DNA of 64,000 nt from Xanthomonas hydrangeae (GCA_905142475.1 LR990730.1:1178001-1242000); one strand, 5' to 3'. Counted from the first letter of the stretch, positions 1-10,471 are shown. Notes: generated by a model from the sequence alone, not told the origin. Translations and numbers: made by a program.

Positions 1-1
1 G

Positions 2-187
2 TTCATCGGCCGCAGCTGGCCGGTGTGGCCGACCTGGTCGCGGATTACCGTGGGCACCGACGCGGAGATGGCACGCTTCAAGCAGGCGTTCGTGCAGGTG
101 ATGGCCGGCAAGCGCGGCCCATTGCCGCTGACGGAAGCCACCGCCGATGTGCAGGATCCGATGGATGCTTTTTTCCGATACGCATGA
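2..187 (+). CDS. Aminotransferase class I/II, C-terminal end (partial)
   Basis: The window opens inside a gene; only the last 61 codons are present. The peptide begins FIGRSWPVWPTWSRITVGT and continues with DAEMARFKQAF. This resembles the C-terminal small domain of PLP-dependent aminotransferases of the histidinol-phosphate aminotransferase type, in which an R-x-F/W-P segment is followed by the substrate-binding Arg and a V-G-T-x-x-E-M-x-x-F helix. The substrate cannot be judged from this fragment. The gene ends 91 bp upstream of the azurin start on the same strand. Assignment to the fold family is fairly good; a specific function is not claimed. Confidence 0.6.
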   Translation, partial: FIGRSWPVWPTWSRITVGTDAEMARFKQAFVQVMAGKRGPLPLTEATADVQDPMDAFFRYA

Positions 188-278
188 AGCGTTACTCTGG
201 TCACACCGGCGCATGCGAACGCGTTGGGGTGACCAGGCGCGCTGGGCGTCGCGCATCTTTTATCGCAGGAGTGTTCCT

Positions 279-728
279 TTGAAGCTGTTTTCGACGATTG
301 CGGTGCTTGGACTGGTGCTGCTGGCACCTTCGGCATGGGCGCGTACCTGCGCGGTGACCATCACCGGCAACGATCAGATGAAGTTCGACCAGAGCGCGAT
401 CAAGCTGGCGCCCGACTGCACGCAGGTGGACCTCACCCTCAAGCACTCCGGCAAGATGGCCGCCACGGTGATGGGCCACAACTGGGTGCTGACCAAAACC
501 GCCGACTTCCAGGCTGTCGCCAATGCCGGCGTACGCTCCACCATCGCCGACAGTTATCTGCCCAAGGCCGACGTGCGCGTGATCGCACACACCAAGGTCA
601 TCGGCGGCGGCGACAGCGCCACCGTGAGCTTTCCCACCAGCAAGTTGAGCAAGGGCGGCGACTACACCTTTTTCTGCTCATTCCCGGGGCATTGGGCAAT
701 GATGAAAGGCACGCTGAGTTTTGGTTGA
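279..728 (+). CDS. azu: Azurin, periplasmic type I copper protein
   Basis: Small blue copper protein that shuttles electrons in the periplasm. With the chosen start it is 149 residues. Residues 1-21 form a signal peptide (KLFSTIAVLGLVLLAPSAWA) and the mature protein starts RTCAVTITGN. Counting from there, the His of MGHNW is His46, as in classical azurins, and the C-terminal FFCSFPGHWAMM supplies the Cys, His and Met ligands. The Cys3/Cys26 disulfide pair is also present. The start is TTG with an AGGAG-type ribosome site (about 266-270). Upstream in-frame starts would give a long unlikely extension before the signal peptide. Family assignment is secure. Confidence 0.96.
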   Translation: MKLFSTIAVLGLVLLAPSAWARTCAVTITGNDQMKFDQSAIKLAPDCTQVDLTLKHSGKMAATVMGHNWVLTKTADFQAVANAGVRSTIADSYLPKADVRVIAHTKVIGGGDSATVSFPTSKLSKGGDYTFFCSFPGHWAMMKGTLSFG

Positions 729-736
729 TGGGGGTC

Positions 737-765
737 TGCGACATCGCCTGACAGGCGATGTCGCA
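737..765. terminator. Perfect hairpin after azurin
   Basis: A 12 bp perfect stem (737-748 with 754-765) with a 5-base loop lies 9 bp after the azurin stop, between the convergent azurin and LuxR-type regulator genes. No T-tract follows on either strand, so it may be an mRNA 3'-end stabiliser or a weak bidirectional terminator. Confidence 0.5.
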
Positions 766-813
766 ATATGCGCATATGCGCGTCCAGCGCAGGCTGTGAT
801 ACGCGCGCTCGGA

Positions 814-3585
814 TCAGTTCGGTGCCGCATCCGGGCCGGCATGCGGATCGGCCTCCCGCAGTAATCCGCGTTGCAAGGCCTGCGCCAAGGCGCTTTCGCG
901 ACTACGCGCGTCGAGCTTGCGATAGAGATTCTTCAAATGGAACTTGACGGTGTTTTCCGACAGGTGCAAACAGCGTGCGATCTGTTTGTTGGAATAACCA
1001 CGCGCCAGTTGCGCCAGCACTTCCAGTTCGCGTTCGCTGAAGATGTCGCCGGCCGGGTCCTCGTCGCCACTGAGTCGTTCGAGCAAGGCTTGAATGGTGA
1101 GCGCACGCGTGGTGCCGCCCACGGTATGCGGGTCGTGTTGACGCAGCGAGCGCAGCATCGCCTTGGCCGGCAGGCCGAGTTCGACGATCGCCTGCCAGCT
1201 TTGCGTCAGCGCCACATGATCCAGCGCGCTGTACAGATGCGGCAGCGCCGCGACCAGTTCGCCGCGTTGTTGCAGCACCAGTGCGATACGTGCGCGGGTG
1301 CGGGCGAGGTGGCATAGGTTGTCGTTGGCCAGGCAGGCGTGTTCGATCTGGCCCAGGATGGTCAGCGCCGCGCTGCTGCGCCCGGCCAGGCGATGCCAGC
1401 GTGCCAGCGCAAAGCCCATCGCCGCGCGGTCGCGCCAACGGTGCGCCGAGCGCAGGGTATGTGCCAATCCGGATTCACCGCCGGTGCGCGCGATCAGGAC
1501 GTCGATGGCGGCATTGCCTGGATGTTCCAGCAACAGCATCAGGCGCCAGGCTGCGGCCAGTTCCGATAGCCGCATCAGCTTGCGCCCATGCGCAATCTGT
1601 TCGATGTGCTCGAGCAGCGCCAAGGCACTGCGCCCGCTGTGATCGCGCACGCGCTCCAATCCCAGTGCGGTGTCGTAAGCGGCCGCCAGCACGTCCATGC
1701 CACCGTCATGTTGCTCCAGCAATTCCAGCGCAGGATGCAGCAGATCGGCCGCATCGTCGTGATGCCCGCGTTCGTAATGCAGTTGCGCCAACAGGCAGTT
1801 GGCCGTTGCTTCCAGCACGCGATCCAGTTGCGGCGTGCGTGCGCACCCGCTCAGTGCCTGTTGGTAACAGGCCTCGGCGTCGCTGAGGCGACCGCGATAG
1901 AAAAAACTCTGGCCCAACGACAACAGCGCCTGGCCCGCACCCAGTTCGCTGCCGCCGCGCTGCATCGCATCGCGTGCGTTCAAGGCATAGCGTTCGGCTA
2001 GTGCAAAGGCGCCTTGCGCAATGGCGGTGGTGGCACAGATGCACAGCAGCATGCCGCGTCCGAGATGGTCGTCTTCGTCCAGCGCGGAGGCTTGTGCAGC
2101 GATCTGGGTCAGGCCATGCGGGTTACCGCAGATCTCATCGAGGCGATCGCGCAGTGCCGCCACCACCACGGTGTAATCGCGCTGCAAGGGCTCACGCAGT
2201 GCAGCGGGAAAGTCGCGGAAACGTTCCAGCAACAACCGCGCGTGGCTGAATTCGCCAAGCTTCGCATGCAGATGCGCTTGAGTGAGATTCAGCGCCGGGG
2301 TGTCGCGGATGGTGCGGTGTTCGAAGTGACGCAGCAGCGCGCGCACTGCATGCGTGCCGTGGGTCAGCAACAATTGCCAGGTGCCGGCGCGCGCGATGTA
2401 GCTGGCCGCCAGGTCGCCGCAATCGCCGCGCGATGCGTGCCGCACCGCTTCGGCCAGATACTGACGATCGCCGAACCAGCGCGCGGCACGTTGATGCAGT
2501 TGCATGGCCTGGCCAGGATGCTCGCGATCGAGCAGCTGCTGCAAAAAGTCGGCGAACAACGGGTGATAGCGAAACCACTCGCGCTCGCCATCCATGGGCA
2601 CCAGCAGGCCGTGGAAATGTTCCAGCCGCGCCAGCAGCCGGCCGCTGTCGTCGCGCTGGCGCACCGCATCGGCCAGCGCGGCGTTGACGCGCTCCAGCAC
2701 ACTGGTCCGCAGCAACAGATCGCGCGTGTCGGCATCCAGATCGTTGACCACCTGCTCGGCCAGGTACGCGGCGATCTGTGCGCTGCGCCCGGAGAAACGC
2801 GCAGCCACTTCCCGCTGACGTTGCGCGCCGCCTTCCAGCCACAGCCGCGCCAGATGCAGCGCCACCGGCCAGCCTTCGGTGTAACGCAGCAATTCTTCCA
2901 CGACCGGCGCGGGAACCTGCGGCCCCAGCAATGCCTGCGCTTCGCGCTCGTCCAGCGCCAGTTGTGCGCTGCCCACGCGGCTGAGCAGCGCCTGCAGATC
3001 CAGACGCGCCAAGGGCAGCGCCGGTATGCGTCGGGTGGCCAGCAACAGGTGCAGACGTCCGCCGCTGTGTTCGACCAGGCGTAACACCAGCTCGTCGACG
3101 ATGCCGCTGCCGAGCCGGTCGTAGTCGTCGAGAATCACGCTGATGCGCCGTGGTGCGGCGCGCAGCGCGCGGATCAGCACCGTCACCGCCTCGCGCGGGT
3201 CCTGGTCGCGGTTATGCAGCACCGCTGCGCACAGTGCCTGATCCGCCCCTGCGCTCTGCAGCGCCAAGGCCAGATGGCCGAGGAAGCGCGCGGCGTCGGC
3301 GTCTTCTTCATCCAGCGACAGCCACGCCACAGCGGCGTGATCGCGCCCGCACAGCTGCGCATGCCACTGCGTCAGCAGGGTGGTCTTGCCAAACCCTGGC
3401 GGCGCCAGCAACAGCGTGAGCGGGCGGGCGTGTGCCTGATCCAGCGCAGCCAGCAACGCGCCACGCACCACCGCACCAGGGCGTGACAGCGGCGGCTCCA
3501 GCTTGCTGGCAAGCAGCCAATCGGGAAGAACGGAATCGCGCGACGGTGACGGGCGCGGAGTAAGCAACGCAACAGGCTTGAGCAT
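814..3585 (-). CDS. MalT-like LuxR-family ATP-dependent transcriptional regulator
   Basis: Large (about 923 residue) STAND-type regulator of the MalT/LAL class. The N-terminal NTPase has a Walker A motif (APPGFGKTTLL, about residue 60) and a Walker-B-like ISVILDDYDRLG. The middle is a long helical TPR-like sensor region. The C-terminus holds a LuxR-type helix-turn-helix (SERELEVLAQLARGYSNKQI and HLSENTVKFHLKNLYRKL). Such proteins activate transcription after binding an inducer and ATP. I use the ATG at 3585 (MLKPVALL) because the 27 residues before it are low-quality. No maltose genes or other obvious target lie nearby; it is convergent with azurin and in tandem with hemL. The inducer is unknown. 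Confidence 0.88.
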   Translation of the reverse strand: MLKPVALLTPRPSPSRDSVLPDWLLASKLEPPLSRPGAVVRGALLAALDQAHARPLTLLLAPPGFGKTTLLTQWHAQLCGRDHAAVAWLSLDEEDADAARFLGHLALALQSAGADQALCAAVLHNRDQDPREAVTVLIRALRAAPRRISVILDDYDRLGSGIVDELVLRLVEHSGGRLHLLLATRRIPALPLARLDLQALLSRVGSAQLALDEREAQALLGPQVPAPVVEELLRYTEGWPVALHLARLWLEGGAQRQREVAARFSGRSAQIAAYLAEQVVNDLDADTRDLLLRTSVLERVNAALADAVRQRDDSGRLLARLEHFHGLLVPMDGEREWFRYHPLFADFLQQLLDREHPGQAMQLHQRAARWFGDRQYLAEAVRHASRGDCGDLAASYIARAGTWQLLLTHGTHAVRALLRHFEHRTIRDTPALNLTQAHLHAKLGEFSHARLLLERFRDFPAALREPLQRDYTVVVAALRDRLDEICGNPHGLTQIAAQASALDEDDHLGRGMLLCICATTAIAQGAFALAERYALNARDAMQRGGSELGAGQALLSLGQSFFYRGRLSDAEACYQQALSGCARTPQLDRVLEATANCLLAQLHYERGHHDDAADLLHPALELLEQHDGGMDVLAAAYDTALGLERVRDHSGRSALALLEHIEQIAHGRKLMRLSELAAAWRLMLLLEHPGNAAIDVLIARTGGESGLAHTLRSAHRWRDRAAMGFALARWHRLAGRSSAALTILGQIEHACLANDNLCHLARTRARIALVLQQRGELVAALPHLYSALDHVALTQSWQAIVELGLPAKAMLRSLRQHDPHTVGGTTRALTIQALLERLSGDEDPAGDIFSERELEVLAQLARGYSNKQIARCLHLSENTVKFHLKNLYRKLDARSRESALAQALQRGLLREADPHAGPDAAPN

Positions 3586-3834
3586 GAGGCGAGGGCGGCC
3601 GTGGCAAGCGTCGGCAGCGCGCCGACTCGACGCACTGCAGATCGTGATGAAACAGCGGCGACGCACCAGGCGTCACCGTGGCCGGCGACGACGACACATC
3701 CGCTGCTTCGAGGGTCCCCACCCATGCCCGTCCGTGGACACCTTTCAGAAAGGTATGACAGCCACAAGACAAAAGCAAAGTTTGCGGTGGTCGCTGCGCA
3801 AATCGAATCCCGCAGCGCCCCGCATGCATGCGCC

Positions 3835-5124
3835 TCAGCGCGCCACTTCGGCAAATGCCTCGCGTGCCGCTGCAAGCGTGGCTTTGATCACTGCAGCGTC
3901 GTGCGCGCTGGACATGAAGCCGGCTTCGTACGCCGATGGCGCCAGATACACGCCCCGCTGCAGCATCGCGTGGAAGAAGCGGTTGAAGGTGGTGATATCG
4001 CAGGCGGTGGCTTGCGCGTAGCTCTCCACGATCTGGTCGGTGAAGAACAGCCCGAACATGCCGCCGACCTGGTTGGTGGTGACCGCGATGCCGGCCGCGT
4101 GCGCGGCGTCTTCCAGGCCCTCGCACAACGCGCTGGTCTGCGCGCTCAGGCGCGCGTGGAAGCCCGGCGCCTGCACCAGCTCCAGCATCGCCAGGCCCGC
4201 CGCCATGGCGACCGGATTGCCCGACAAGGTGCCGGCCTGGTAGATCGGGCCGGAAGGTGCGATCTGCTCCATCAAATCGCGCCGGCCGCCGTATGCGCCC
4301 ACCGGCATGCCGCCGCCAATGATCTTGCCGAAGGTGCTCAGGTCCGGGGTCACCCCGTAATGCGCCTGTGCGCCACCGAGCGCGACGCGGAACCCGGTCA
4401 TCACTTCGTCGAAGATCAGCAGCGCGCCGTGCCGCGTGCACAGCGTGCGCAAGTGCTGCAGGTAGCCGGCCTGCGGCGGAATGCAGTTGGCGTTGCCCAC
4501 CACCGGTTCGATGATCACCGCCGCCACATCGGCGCCGATGTCGTCGAACAGCGCCGTGGCGCCTTCGAAGTCGTTGAAGGTGAGGGTGGCGGTCAGCTCG
4601 CTCAGGCCGGGCGGCACGCCGGGCGAGGTCGGCACGCCCAGAGTGAGCATGCCGCTGCCGGCCTTGACCAGAAACGAGTCGCCGTGGCCGTGGTAACAGC
4701 CTTCGAACTTGACGATGCGGTTGCGCCCGGTGGCGCCGCGCGCCAGGCGCACCGCCGACAGTGTGGCTTCGGTCCCGGAATTGACCATGCGCACCATTTC
4801 GCAGGAGGGCACCAGCCGATTGATCGTCTCGGCCATGGTCACTTCGGCCGCACACGGCGCACCGAACGACAGCCCATCGCGGATCGCACGCTCCACCGCC
4901 TCGCGCACCGCCGGGTGATTGTGGCCGGCGATCATCGGCCCCCACGAGCCCACGTAGTCGATGTAACGGTTGTCGTCCACGTCGTACAGATACGGGCCAT
5001 CGGCGCGCGCCACGAAGAACGGCTCGCCGCCCACCGACTTGAACGCCCGCACCGGTGAGTTGACGCCGCCGGGCAGCAGGGTCTGCGCCTGGGCGAACAG
5101 GGCGTGGGAGCGGGAGTGGTTCAT
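3835..5124 (-). CDS. hemL: Glutamate-1-semialdehyde 2,1-aminomutase
   Basis: PLP enzyme that converts glutamate-1-semialdehyde to 5-aminolevulinate in the C5 route to haem. It has 429 residues, the normal family length, starting [20 protein letters not shown]. The signature [17 protein letters not shown] is near the N-terminus. The catalytic Schiff-base lysine is K267 in [18 protein letters not shown], and the PLP-binding segment [13 protein letters not shown] precedes it. The ATG at 5124 is preceded by an AAGGA ribosome site. It is transcribed divergently from the TonB-dependent receptor at 5432. Identification is secure. Confidence 0.97.
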   Translation of the reverse strand: MNHSRSHALFAQAQTLLPGGVNSPVRAFKSVGGEPFFVARADGPYLYDVDDNRYIDYVGSWGPMIAGHNHPAVREAVERAIRDGLSFGAPCAAEVTMAETINRLVPSCEMVRMVNSGTEATLSAVRLARGATGRNRIVKFEGCYHGHGDSFLVKAGSGMLTLGVPTSPGVPPGLSELTATLTFNDFEGATALFDDIGADVAAVIIEPVVGNANCIPPQAGYLQHLRTLCTRHGALLIFDEVMTGFRVALGGAQAHYGVTPDLSTFGKIIGGGMPVGAYGGRRDLMEQIAPSGPIYQAGTLSGNPVAMAAGLAMLELVQAPGFHARLSAQTSALCEGLEDAAHAAGIAVTTNQVGGMFGLFFTDQIVESYAQATACDITTFNRFFHAMLQRGVYLAPSAYEAGFMSSAHDAAVIKATLAAAREAFAEVAR

Positions 5125-5431
5125 GCGCGTAGATCCTTGAGTGATGCCGATGGGGCGGCGCTGCCCGACTACGGGCAGCGCACGCGCCATTGTCAGGCTT
5201 GCGCACCCTATCCGCCTACCCACCGTGTGCCTGCCTACCCGTCGGAGCAGGCGGGCAGGGCAACGCAGCTGCCTATGATCGAACGGGACGGTATCGATGG
5301 TTTGGGGCATGAGCTGATGGCGGGTGGTCATTGGCGCTTCGATACGGATGTTCAGAAAGTGTGATTCCGGTAGCCACTGGCGCCGTTCATTTTTGTTGCG
5401 TTGCCGACAGTTCCAGACTTGGGGAGAAAGC
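5125..5431. other. Divergent intergenic region hemL / TonB receptor
   Basis: These 307 bp separate two divergent genes and should hold both promoters. I see a GGGGAGAAAG ribosome site directly before the receptor ATG (5421-5430), but no convincing -35/-10 pair, operator or gene. Confidence 0.5.
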
Positions 5432-8400
5432 ATGAACCGTAGTATCCAGAAGCGTGCCTTGGCGTTGGCGCTGGTCGTGGCGATGGGGAGCGTCCACGCG
5501 CAGTCCACCAGCGGCAGCATCGTCGGCAGCGTGGGGCAGAGCAGCGGCACCAGCGTGCTGGTGGAAAACAACAGCGGTTTCACCCGCGAAGTGCCGGTGG
5601 ATGCGCGCGGCCGCTACACCGCCGGCAATCTGCCGCTTGGCACGTACAAGGTCACGGTCAAGCGCGATGGCGCAGTGGTGGACACCCGCGAAAACGTCGC
5701 GATCACCGTTGGCGCCAACACCGATGTGTCGTTCGCCGCCGCTGCGGGGAGCGGTATGCAGACCCTGGATAGCGTCACCGTCACTGCCGCAGGCCTGACC
5801 ACCATCGACGTCAGCAGCGTGGACACGCGCACCGTGGTCACCGCCGAGCAGCTGCAGCAACTGCCGCTGGGCCGCACCGCCGAAGCCATCGCGCTGCTGG
5901 CGCCGGGCGTGGTGGTCAACAGCGGTGGCTTCGACAACGGTCCGCTCGGCGGTTCGCTGCCCAGCTTCGGCGGCTCGGCCGCCAGCGAAAACGCCTATTA
6001 CCTCAACGGCTTCAACACCACCACCATCAGCAACAACCTGGGTGGTCTGACCCTGCCGTACGGCGCCATCGACCAGCAGGAAATCTTCACCGGCGGCTAC
6101 GGCGCGCAATACGGCCGCGCCAACGGCGGCGTGATCAACCAGATCGGCAAGCGCGGTACCAACGAGTGGAAGTTCGGCGCAGCGGTCATCTGGGAGCCGA
6201 ACGGCCTGCGCGCCAATCAGCGCGATATCTACTGGCGCCCGGACAGCCAGGGCAGCACCGTCAACAATGCCGCCTACCGGTATGCCCGCGCAGCCAACGG
6301 CCTGTACCAGCCGGCCAGCGAGGCCGAAGCCAACCAGACCACCTACAGCGCCTATGTCGGCGGGCCGATCATCCAGGACAAGCTGTTCTTCTTCCTGGCG
6401 GCCGAGCAGGTGGATTCGGACGGCGTGCGCGTCGGCACCAATCGCGATACCGACAACGGCCGTACCGGTGGCCTCACCGACTACGACTACAAGCAGAAGC
6501 GCTGGTACGCCAAGGTGGATTGGAACATCACCGACAATCATCTGATCGAGGTAACCGGCGCCAGTGACGAGGCCGAAACCAACGGCTCCATCTACCGCTA
6601 CAACTATGTCGATCGTACGCGCGGCAGCTATTTCACCGACGAATCCACCTGGAAAACCGGCCCGACCCTGTTCACTGGCAAGTACACCGGCTATCTCAGC
6701 GACAACCTCACCGTGACCGCGCTGTACGGCAAGATGAGCACGCCCGACGAGCTGACGCCCTTCAACTACAACGCGGCGGGTGGCCCGGTCATCAACAGCG
6801 CCGCATTGCAGAATCCGGCCTACACCGGCGGTACGCCGCGCATCGGCAGTCAGCTGGTCACCTCGGTCAGTTCGCCCGACCGCGATTACAAAAAAGACAA
6901 TCAGCGCCTGAATCTGGAATGGCGCATCGGCCACCACACGCTCAACTTCGGTATCGATAACCAGAAGTCCGAAGGCATCGATGTCGGCTCGGTGCTTTCC
7001 GGCCCCGGCTTTGCGTGGACCTATGGTCAGACCAACGATCCCAATGGCCTCCTGACGGGTGGACTGGTCAGCCAGTCTGCCAACGAAGCTGGCGGCATCG
7101 GTGCGCCGAGCCCGGGCCTGGTCGATCCGGTCAACGGATCGAGCGGCTATTACGCGGTGCGCAACATCAACACCAGCTTGTATTCGTACGAGGCCAAGCA
7201 ACGCGCCTACTACATCGAAGACAAGTGGCAGGTCACCGATAATTTGCTGTTGAGCATCGGCCTGCGCAAGGACGAATTCACCAACTACACCCCGTCCGGC
7301 GATCCTTATATCGAAGTGGACAATGCCTGGGCGCCGCGGTTGGGCTTCAGCTGGGACGTCAACGGCGATTCAAGCCTGAAGGTGTTCGGCAACATCGGTC
7401 GTTACTATCTTGGCCTGCCGCTGTCGGCAGTGAGCCTGTTCACCCCGGCCACCACCACCGATACCTATTTCACCTACAGCGGCATCAATGCCGACGGCAC
7501 GCCGATTCTTGCGCAGCAGCTGGGATCGGCCGTGTCGGCCAACTCGCGCTTCGGTCGCATCGCCGATGTGCGTACTGCGGTGGTCAAGGACATCGAAGGC
7601 GAGAACCAGGACGAAATCATCCTTGGTTTCACCAAGCAGCTGGACACCGGCTGGGTGCTGGGCGTGCGCGGCACGCATCGCCGCCTCAATGCGGGTATCG
7701 ACGATCAGAACTACGACGTCTCCAACACTGCGTTGATCGCTGCCGCCGCCGCACAAGGGGTGACCATCGACTTCTCGCAGGTTGCCGGCGCATCGCTGAT
7801 CAATCCTGGCCAGACCAACACCTGGGGCGTGATCGGCACCGATGGTCAGTTCCATGAAGTGGCGGTGAGCCGCGAGGCTGCGGGCTTCCCGAAGTTCAAG
7901 CGTAATTACTCGGCGGTGGAGTTCAACCTGGAGCGCCCGTTCGACGGCCAGTGGTACGCCAAGGTCAACTACGTCTGGTCGCATAGCTACGGCACCACCG
8001 AAGGTCAGGTGCGTTCGGATCTATGGCGCACCGGCGGGGCACTCGGCAGCTATCAGGGCCAGGCCTCGGTCTCCACCACGCAGAGCTGGGACCATGCGGC
8101 GCTGATGGAACACTTCAACGGCGATCAATCCAACGATCACCGCCATCAGCTCAAGTTGTTCGGCTTCTACCAGTTCAATCCGCAATGGGGCGCGTCGGCC
8201 AACTTCAGCCTGATTTCGGGCGCGCCGCATAACTGCCTGGGCAACTACTACGGCGACAACTATCCCGGCACGGACCCGGCCGGCTACGGCGGCAGCGCGA
8301 TCACCGGCGGGCCGTACCACTACTGCTACAACCCGGAAACTGGCACTGGCGTGGCATCGCCTCCGGGCTCGCAGGGGCGTCTTGGCTGGATCGCGCAGCT

Positions 8401-8608
8401 CGACATGGGTGTGACCTACAAACCTGCATTCGCCGCCGGCAAGCTGGCACTGCGCTTCGACGTGTTCAACATCACCAACGAGCAGACCGCGACCAACATC
8501 TACCCGTTCTCGCAGCTGCCCGACAACACCACCAACCCGCTATGGGATCAGGTCGTCGCCTATCAGGCACCGCGCTCGGGCCGGGTGACGCTGAGCTACG
8601 ACTTCTAA
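5432..8608 (+). CDS. Oar-like TonB-dependent outer-membrane receptor
   Basis: Outer-membrane gated transporter of 1058 residues. Residues 1-23 are a signal peptide (ending SVHAQ). They are followed by a carboxypeptidase-regulatory-like beta domain (about 25-110, [19 protein letters not shown]). Then come a plug domain ([16 protein letters not shown], then [20 protein letters not shown]) and a long beta-barrel ending in aromatic YDF. This layout is typical of Oar-type receptors, which are numerous in Xanthomonas; the ligand (peptide, carbohydrate or other) cannot be read from sequence. The ATG at 5432 is preceded by GGGGAGAAAG. A strong terminator follows, so it is probably monocistronic. Confidence 0.93.
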   Translation: MNRSIQKRALALALVVAMGSVHAQSTSGSIVGSVGQSSGTSVLVENNSGFTREVPVDARGRYTAGNLPLGTYKVTVKRDGAVVDTRENVAITVGANTDVSFAAAAGSGMQTLDSVTVTAAGLTTIDVSSVDTRTVVTAEQLQQLPLGRTAEAIALLAPGVVVNSGGFDNGPLGGSLPSFGGSAASENAYYLNGFNTTTISNNLGGLTLPYGAIDQQEIFTGGYGAQYGRANGGVINQIGKRGTNEWKFGAAVIWEPNGLRANQRDIYWRPDSQGSTVNNAAYRYARAANGLYQPASEAEANQTTYSAYVGGPIIQDKLFFFLAAEQVDSDGVRVGTNRDTDNGRTGGLTDYDYKQKRWYAKVDWNITDNHLIEVTGASDEAETNGSIYRYNYVDRTRGSYFTDESTWKTGPTLFTGKYTGYLSDNLTVTALYGKMSTPDELTPFNYNAAGGPVINSAALQNPAYTGGTPRIGSQLVTSVSSPDRDYKKDNQRLNLEWRIGHHTLNFGIDNQKSEGIDVGSVLSGPGFAWTYGQTNDPNGLLTGGLVSQSANEAGGIGAPSPGLVDPVNGSSGYYAVRNINTSLYSYEAKQRAYYIEDKWQVTDNLLLSIGLRKDEFTNYTPSGDPYIEVDNAWAPRLGFSWDVNGDSSLKVFGNIGRYYLGLPLSAVSLFTPATTTDTYFTYSGINADGTPILAQQLGSAVSANSRFGRIADVRTAVVKDIEGENQDEIILGFTKQLDTGWVLGVRGTHRRLNAGIDDQNYDVSNTALIAAAAAQGVTIDFSQVAGASLINPGQTNTWGVIGTDGQFHEVAVSREAAGFPKFKRNYSAVEFNLERPFDGQWYAKVNYVWSHSYGTTEGQVRSDLWRTGGALGSYQGQASVSTTQSWDHAALMEHFNGDQSNDHRHQLKLFGFYQFNPQWGASANFSLISGAPHNCLGNYYGDNYPGTDPAGYGGSAITGGPYHYCYNPETGTGVASPPGSQGRLGWIAQLDMGVTYKPAFAAGKLALRFDVFNITNEQTATNIYPFSQLPDNTTNPLWDQVVAYQAPRSGRVTLSYDF

Positions 8609-8636
8609 TCGCGTTGGGCGACGGAGTCAAAACCAG

Positions 8637-8671
8637 CAGCGACGCGTGATGGCACGCGTCGCTGTTTTTTT
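8637..8671 (+). terminator. Rho-independent terminator of the TonB receptor
   Basis: A 12 bp perfect stem (CAGCGACGCGTG with its complement) with a 4-base loop is followed by seven T residues, 28 bp after the receptor stop. Confidence 0.92.
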
Positions 8672-8859
8672 GGGTGATGGGGCTCTAACCAGCTTCAATC
8701 GTCTGAATAAGGCGCGCGACCCGCGCGACTTTTTTTACCGGGTCACGGCCAACGCCCTGGCGCAGCGAGGGCAGCGTGCCCTCGGCCCACTGAGCTTTTG
8801 CCTGCATCTATCCGACGCGACGACTCGATCACTCGGTTGTCTTGAGTGGGGTGGATGAT

Positions 8860-8958
8860 GCGGATAGATCACTTGCAGAGCGGTTGATCTGCGGTTTGGC
8901 TGCAGCGCCCTTGCCCGCCTACCATCGCGGGACACGCTTCAAGTACGTCCTTGTAGGG
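8860..8958 (+). repeat. Structured repeat, subtype A, truncated copy (A1)
   Basis: This matches the first part of the complete copy at 8990: the GCGGATAGATC lead-in, the TTGCCCGCCTACCATCGCGG left outer stem and the AAGTACGTCC segment. It stops after GTAGGG, so the inner hairpin and right outer stem are missing. It is a direct partial duplication 130 bp upstream of the full copy. Confidence 0.85.
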
Positions 8959-8989
8959 AGTTTTGGTTGTCTGGAAGTGACTGGAGAGT

Positions 8990-9144
8990 GCGGATAGATC
9001 AGGTGTAGAGCGGCTGATCTGCGGTTTGGCTGCAGGGTCCTTGCCCGCCCACCATCGCGGGACACGCCGCAAGTACGTCCGTGTAGGCTCTTACGCGGCA
9101 TCCATGCCGCGTAAGGTCCCGCGACGGTAGGCGGGCAAGGACCA
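8990..9144 (+). repeat. Structured repeat, subtype A, complete copy (A2)
   Basis: The outer stem CCTTGCCCGCCCACC..CGCGGGA pairs with TCCCGCGACGGTAGGCGGGC (22 of 24 positions). It encloses an internal segment with AAGTACGTCCGTGTAGGCTC and a perfect 11 bp inner hairpin (TTACGCGGCAT/ATGCCGCGTAA). Further A copies are at 17034 and 51446; the inverted B partner is at 9287. Confidence 0.88.
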
Positions 9145-9286
9145 GTCGAGAACGTCGGTGTGCATGATGCAAGCAATGCATGAGGTGCCTTTAATGCGCT
9201 TAACTCTCATGTATTTGCGGACTGCATCAGCGAGCCAATGCGACCAGCGAGATGGGCAGCTTTTCACAAGGCTATCGACTCACTCT

Positions 9287-9406
9287 CTGGTGCGGTGTCC
9301 TCACCGCTTGCGGGACCGTGTGGCGGCATGGATGCCGCCACCGAGCCTCCAGGGATGGATTCACGGCGTGTCCCGCGAGCGGTGAGGGCACCGCGCCCTC
9401 GACTAA
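9287..9406 (-). repeat. Structured repeat, subtype B, inverted copy (B1)
   Basis: Read on the minus strand it has the same plan as subtype A: an outer stem, a constant internal segment (degenerate in this copy) and a GGCGGCAT inner hairpin. The outer stem is a different sequence (GGTGCGGTGTCCTCACCGC with its complement). It lies head-to-head with A2. Confidence 0.85.
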
Positions 9407-9531
9407 CCAAGCTTTTTTAACCCGAGCTTCCGACTGCATCAAACATCGCTATGCCTCGAAATCTTGATGGTCTTGCGTCTGGCGTCTTGGACAGCACGTG
9501 TCGCCGGCAACTCCATCGTCTGCCAGCAGCG

Positions 9532-10155
9532 CTACTGCGCAAACCCGACCCGATATGCCTGCACTGCTGCGACCGGATCCGGCGCGGCGTACACGCCACT
9601 GACCACCGCAATCAACTCGGCGCCTGCTGCTACCAACTCCGGCACCTGCGCAGCCGCGATGCCGCCGATCGCCACGCGCGGCACTCCCAGCGCAGCGGCC
9701 TGCTGCAACAGCGCAGGCGAGGCGCGACGTGTCGTCACTTTGGTCGTGGTCGGGAAGAACGCACCGAAGGCCACATAGCTCGCACCGGCCGCCACCGCCG
9801 CCTGCGCACGCGCGATCTCGTCATAGCACGACACCCCGATGACGGCTTGCGCGCCCAACAGCGCGCGTGCCGCCGCCACCTCGCCATCGTCCTCGCCCAG
9901 ATGCACGCCCTGCGCGCCCACCTGCAACGCCAACTGCGCATCGTCGTTGATGATCAACGGCACACCGTGCGCGGCGCAGGCCTCGCGCAGCGCGCTGGCC
10001 TGTTCCAATCGCAGCGGCGCGGTGGCCTGCTTGTTGCGGTACTGCAGCCAGGTGACGGCAGGCAGCAGCGGTCGCGTACGCGCGAGCAGGCGCGCAGTGT
10101 CGGGCTCGTCTGGAGTGATCAGGTAGACGCCGCGGGCGTTGTGCAGGTCGGGCAT
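9532..10155 (-). CDS. thiE: Thiamine-phosphate synthase
   Basis: This enzyme joins HMP-pyrophosphate and thiazole phosphate to make thiamine monophosphate. It has 207 residues with the TIM-barrel motifs of ThiE: TWLQYRNK near the N-terminus, [41 protein letters not shown] and the phosphate-binding VAIGGI. The ATG at 10155 (MPDLHNARG) has a GGAAG ribosome site; an upstream ATG in the same frame would extend into the rubredoxin leader. It is divergent from rubredoxin, 71 bp apart. Confidence 0.95.
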   Translation of the reverse strand: MPDLHNARGVYLITPDEPDTARLLARTRPLLPAVTWLQYRNKQATAPLRLEQASALREACAAHGVPLIINDDAQLALQVGAQGVHLGEDDGEVAAARALLGAQAVIGVSCYDEIARAQAAVAAGASYVAFGAFFPTTTKVTTRRASPALLQQAAALGVPRVAIGGIAAAQVPELVAAGAELIAVVSGVYAAPDPVAAVQAYRVGFAQ

Positions 10156-10226
10156 GGCAGCGCTTCCGGAAGCGGTGGGTGGGATGGGACAATGCAGTCC
10201 CACCGTTGCGTGACCGCGATTATCCG

Positions 10227-10418
10227 ATGAGCGAGACATCCACGACCACCTACCGCACCTGGATGTGCGTCGTCTGCGGGTTTCTCTACCACGAGGCCGA
10301 CGGCATCCCCGAAGAAGGCATCGCCCCGGGCACCAGCTGGCAAGACGTCCCGGAGACCTGGACCTGCCCCGATTGCGGCGTGACCAAGGACGATTTCGAG
10401 ATGGTCGAGATCGACTGA
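10227..10418 (+). CDS. Rubredoxin
   Basis: Small iron-only electron carrier of 63 residues. The two CxxCG knuckles ([10 protein letters not shown] and [11 protein letters not shown]) bind one iron, and the central [15 protein letters not shown] is the family signature. It is slightly longer than the usual 52-55 residues because of a short N-terminal extension ([11 protein letters not shown]). The partner reductase or hydroxylase is not in this window. It is transcribed alone, divergently from thiE. Confidence 0.95.
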   Translation: MSETSTTTYRTWMCVVCGFLYHEADGIPEEGIAPGTSWQDVPETWTCPDCGVTKDDFEMVEID

Positions 10419-10471
10419 GGCCCTGGCTGCCCCACTGGGTTACTGCGTTTTTCGCGCCAGAACCTCGCCTG

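Larger units (their letters stand above)
8609..9531. other. Gene-free 0.9 kb repeat region
   Basis: Between the TonB receptor and thiE there is no credible gene. The short open frames here have no family resemblance and run through repeats. The stretch holds the receptor terminator, a truncated repeat copy (A1), a complete copy (A2) and an inverted copy of the other subtype (B1), each listed separately. The remaining sequence between them is unremarkable. Confidence 0.7.

Noticed and set aside
2014..3084. 356-codon open frame on the plus strand inside the LuxR-type regulator
   Set aside because: It is antisense to a gene with clear ATPase and LuxR motifs. Long shadow frames are expected at this G+C content, and the peptide matches no family.
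5324..5431. In-frame upstream ATG extending the TonB receptor by 36 codons
   Set aside because: The extension lacks signal-peptide character, while ATG 5432 has an excellent ribosome site and begins a normal signal peptide.
8860..9406. Possible insertion sequence
   Set aside because: There is no transposase-length open frame; the inverted pieces are short structured repeats of two subtypes.
9158..9467. Small open frames of 60-75 codons near 9.2-9.4 kb
   Set aside because: They run through the B1 structured repeat, and related peptides appear at the other repeat copies, so they reflect the repeat and not a gene.
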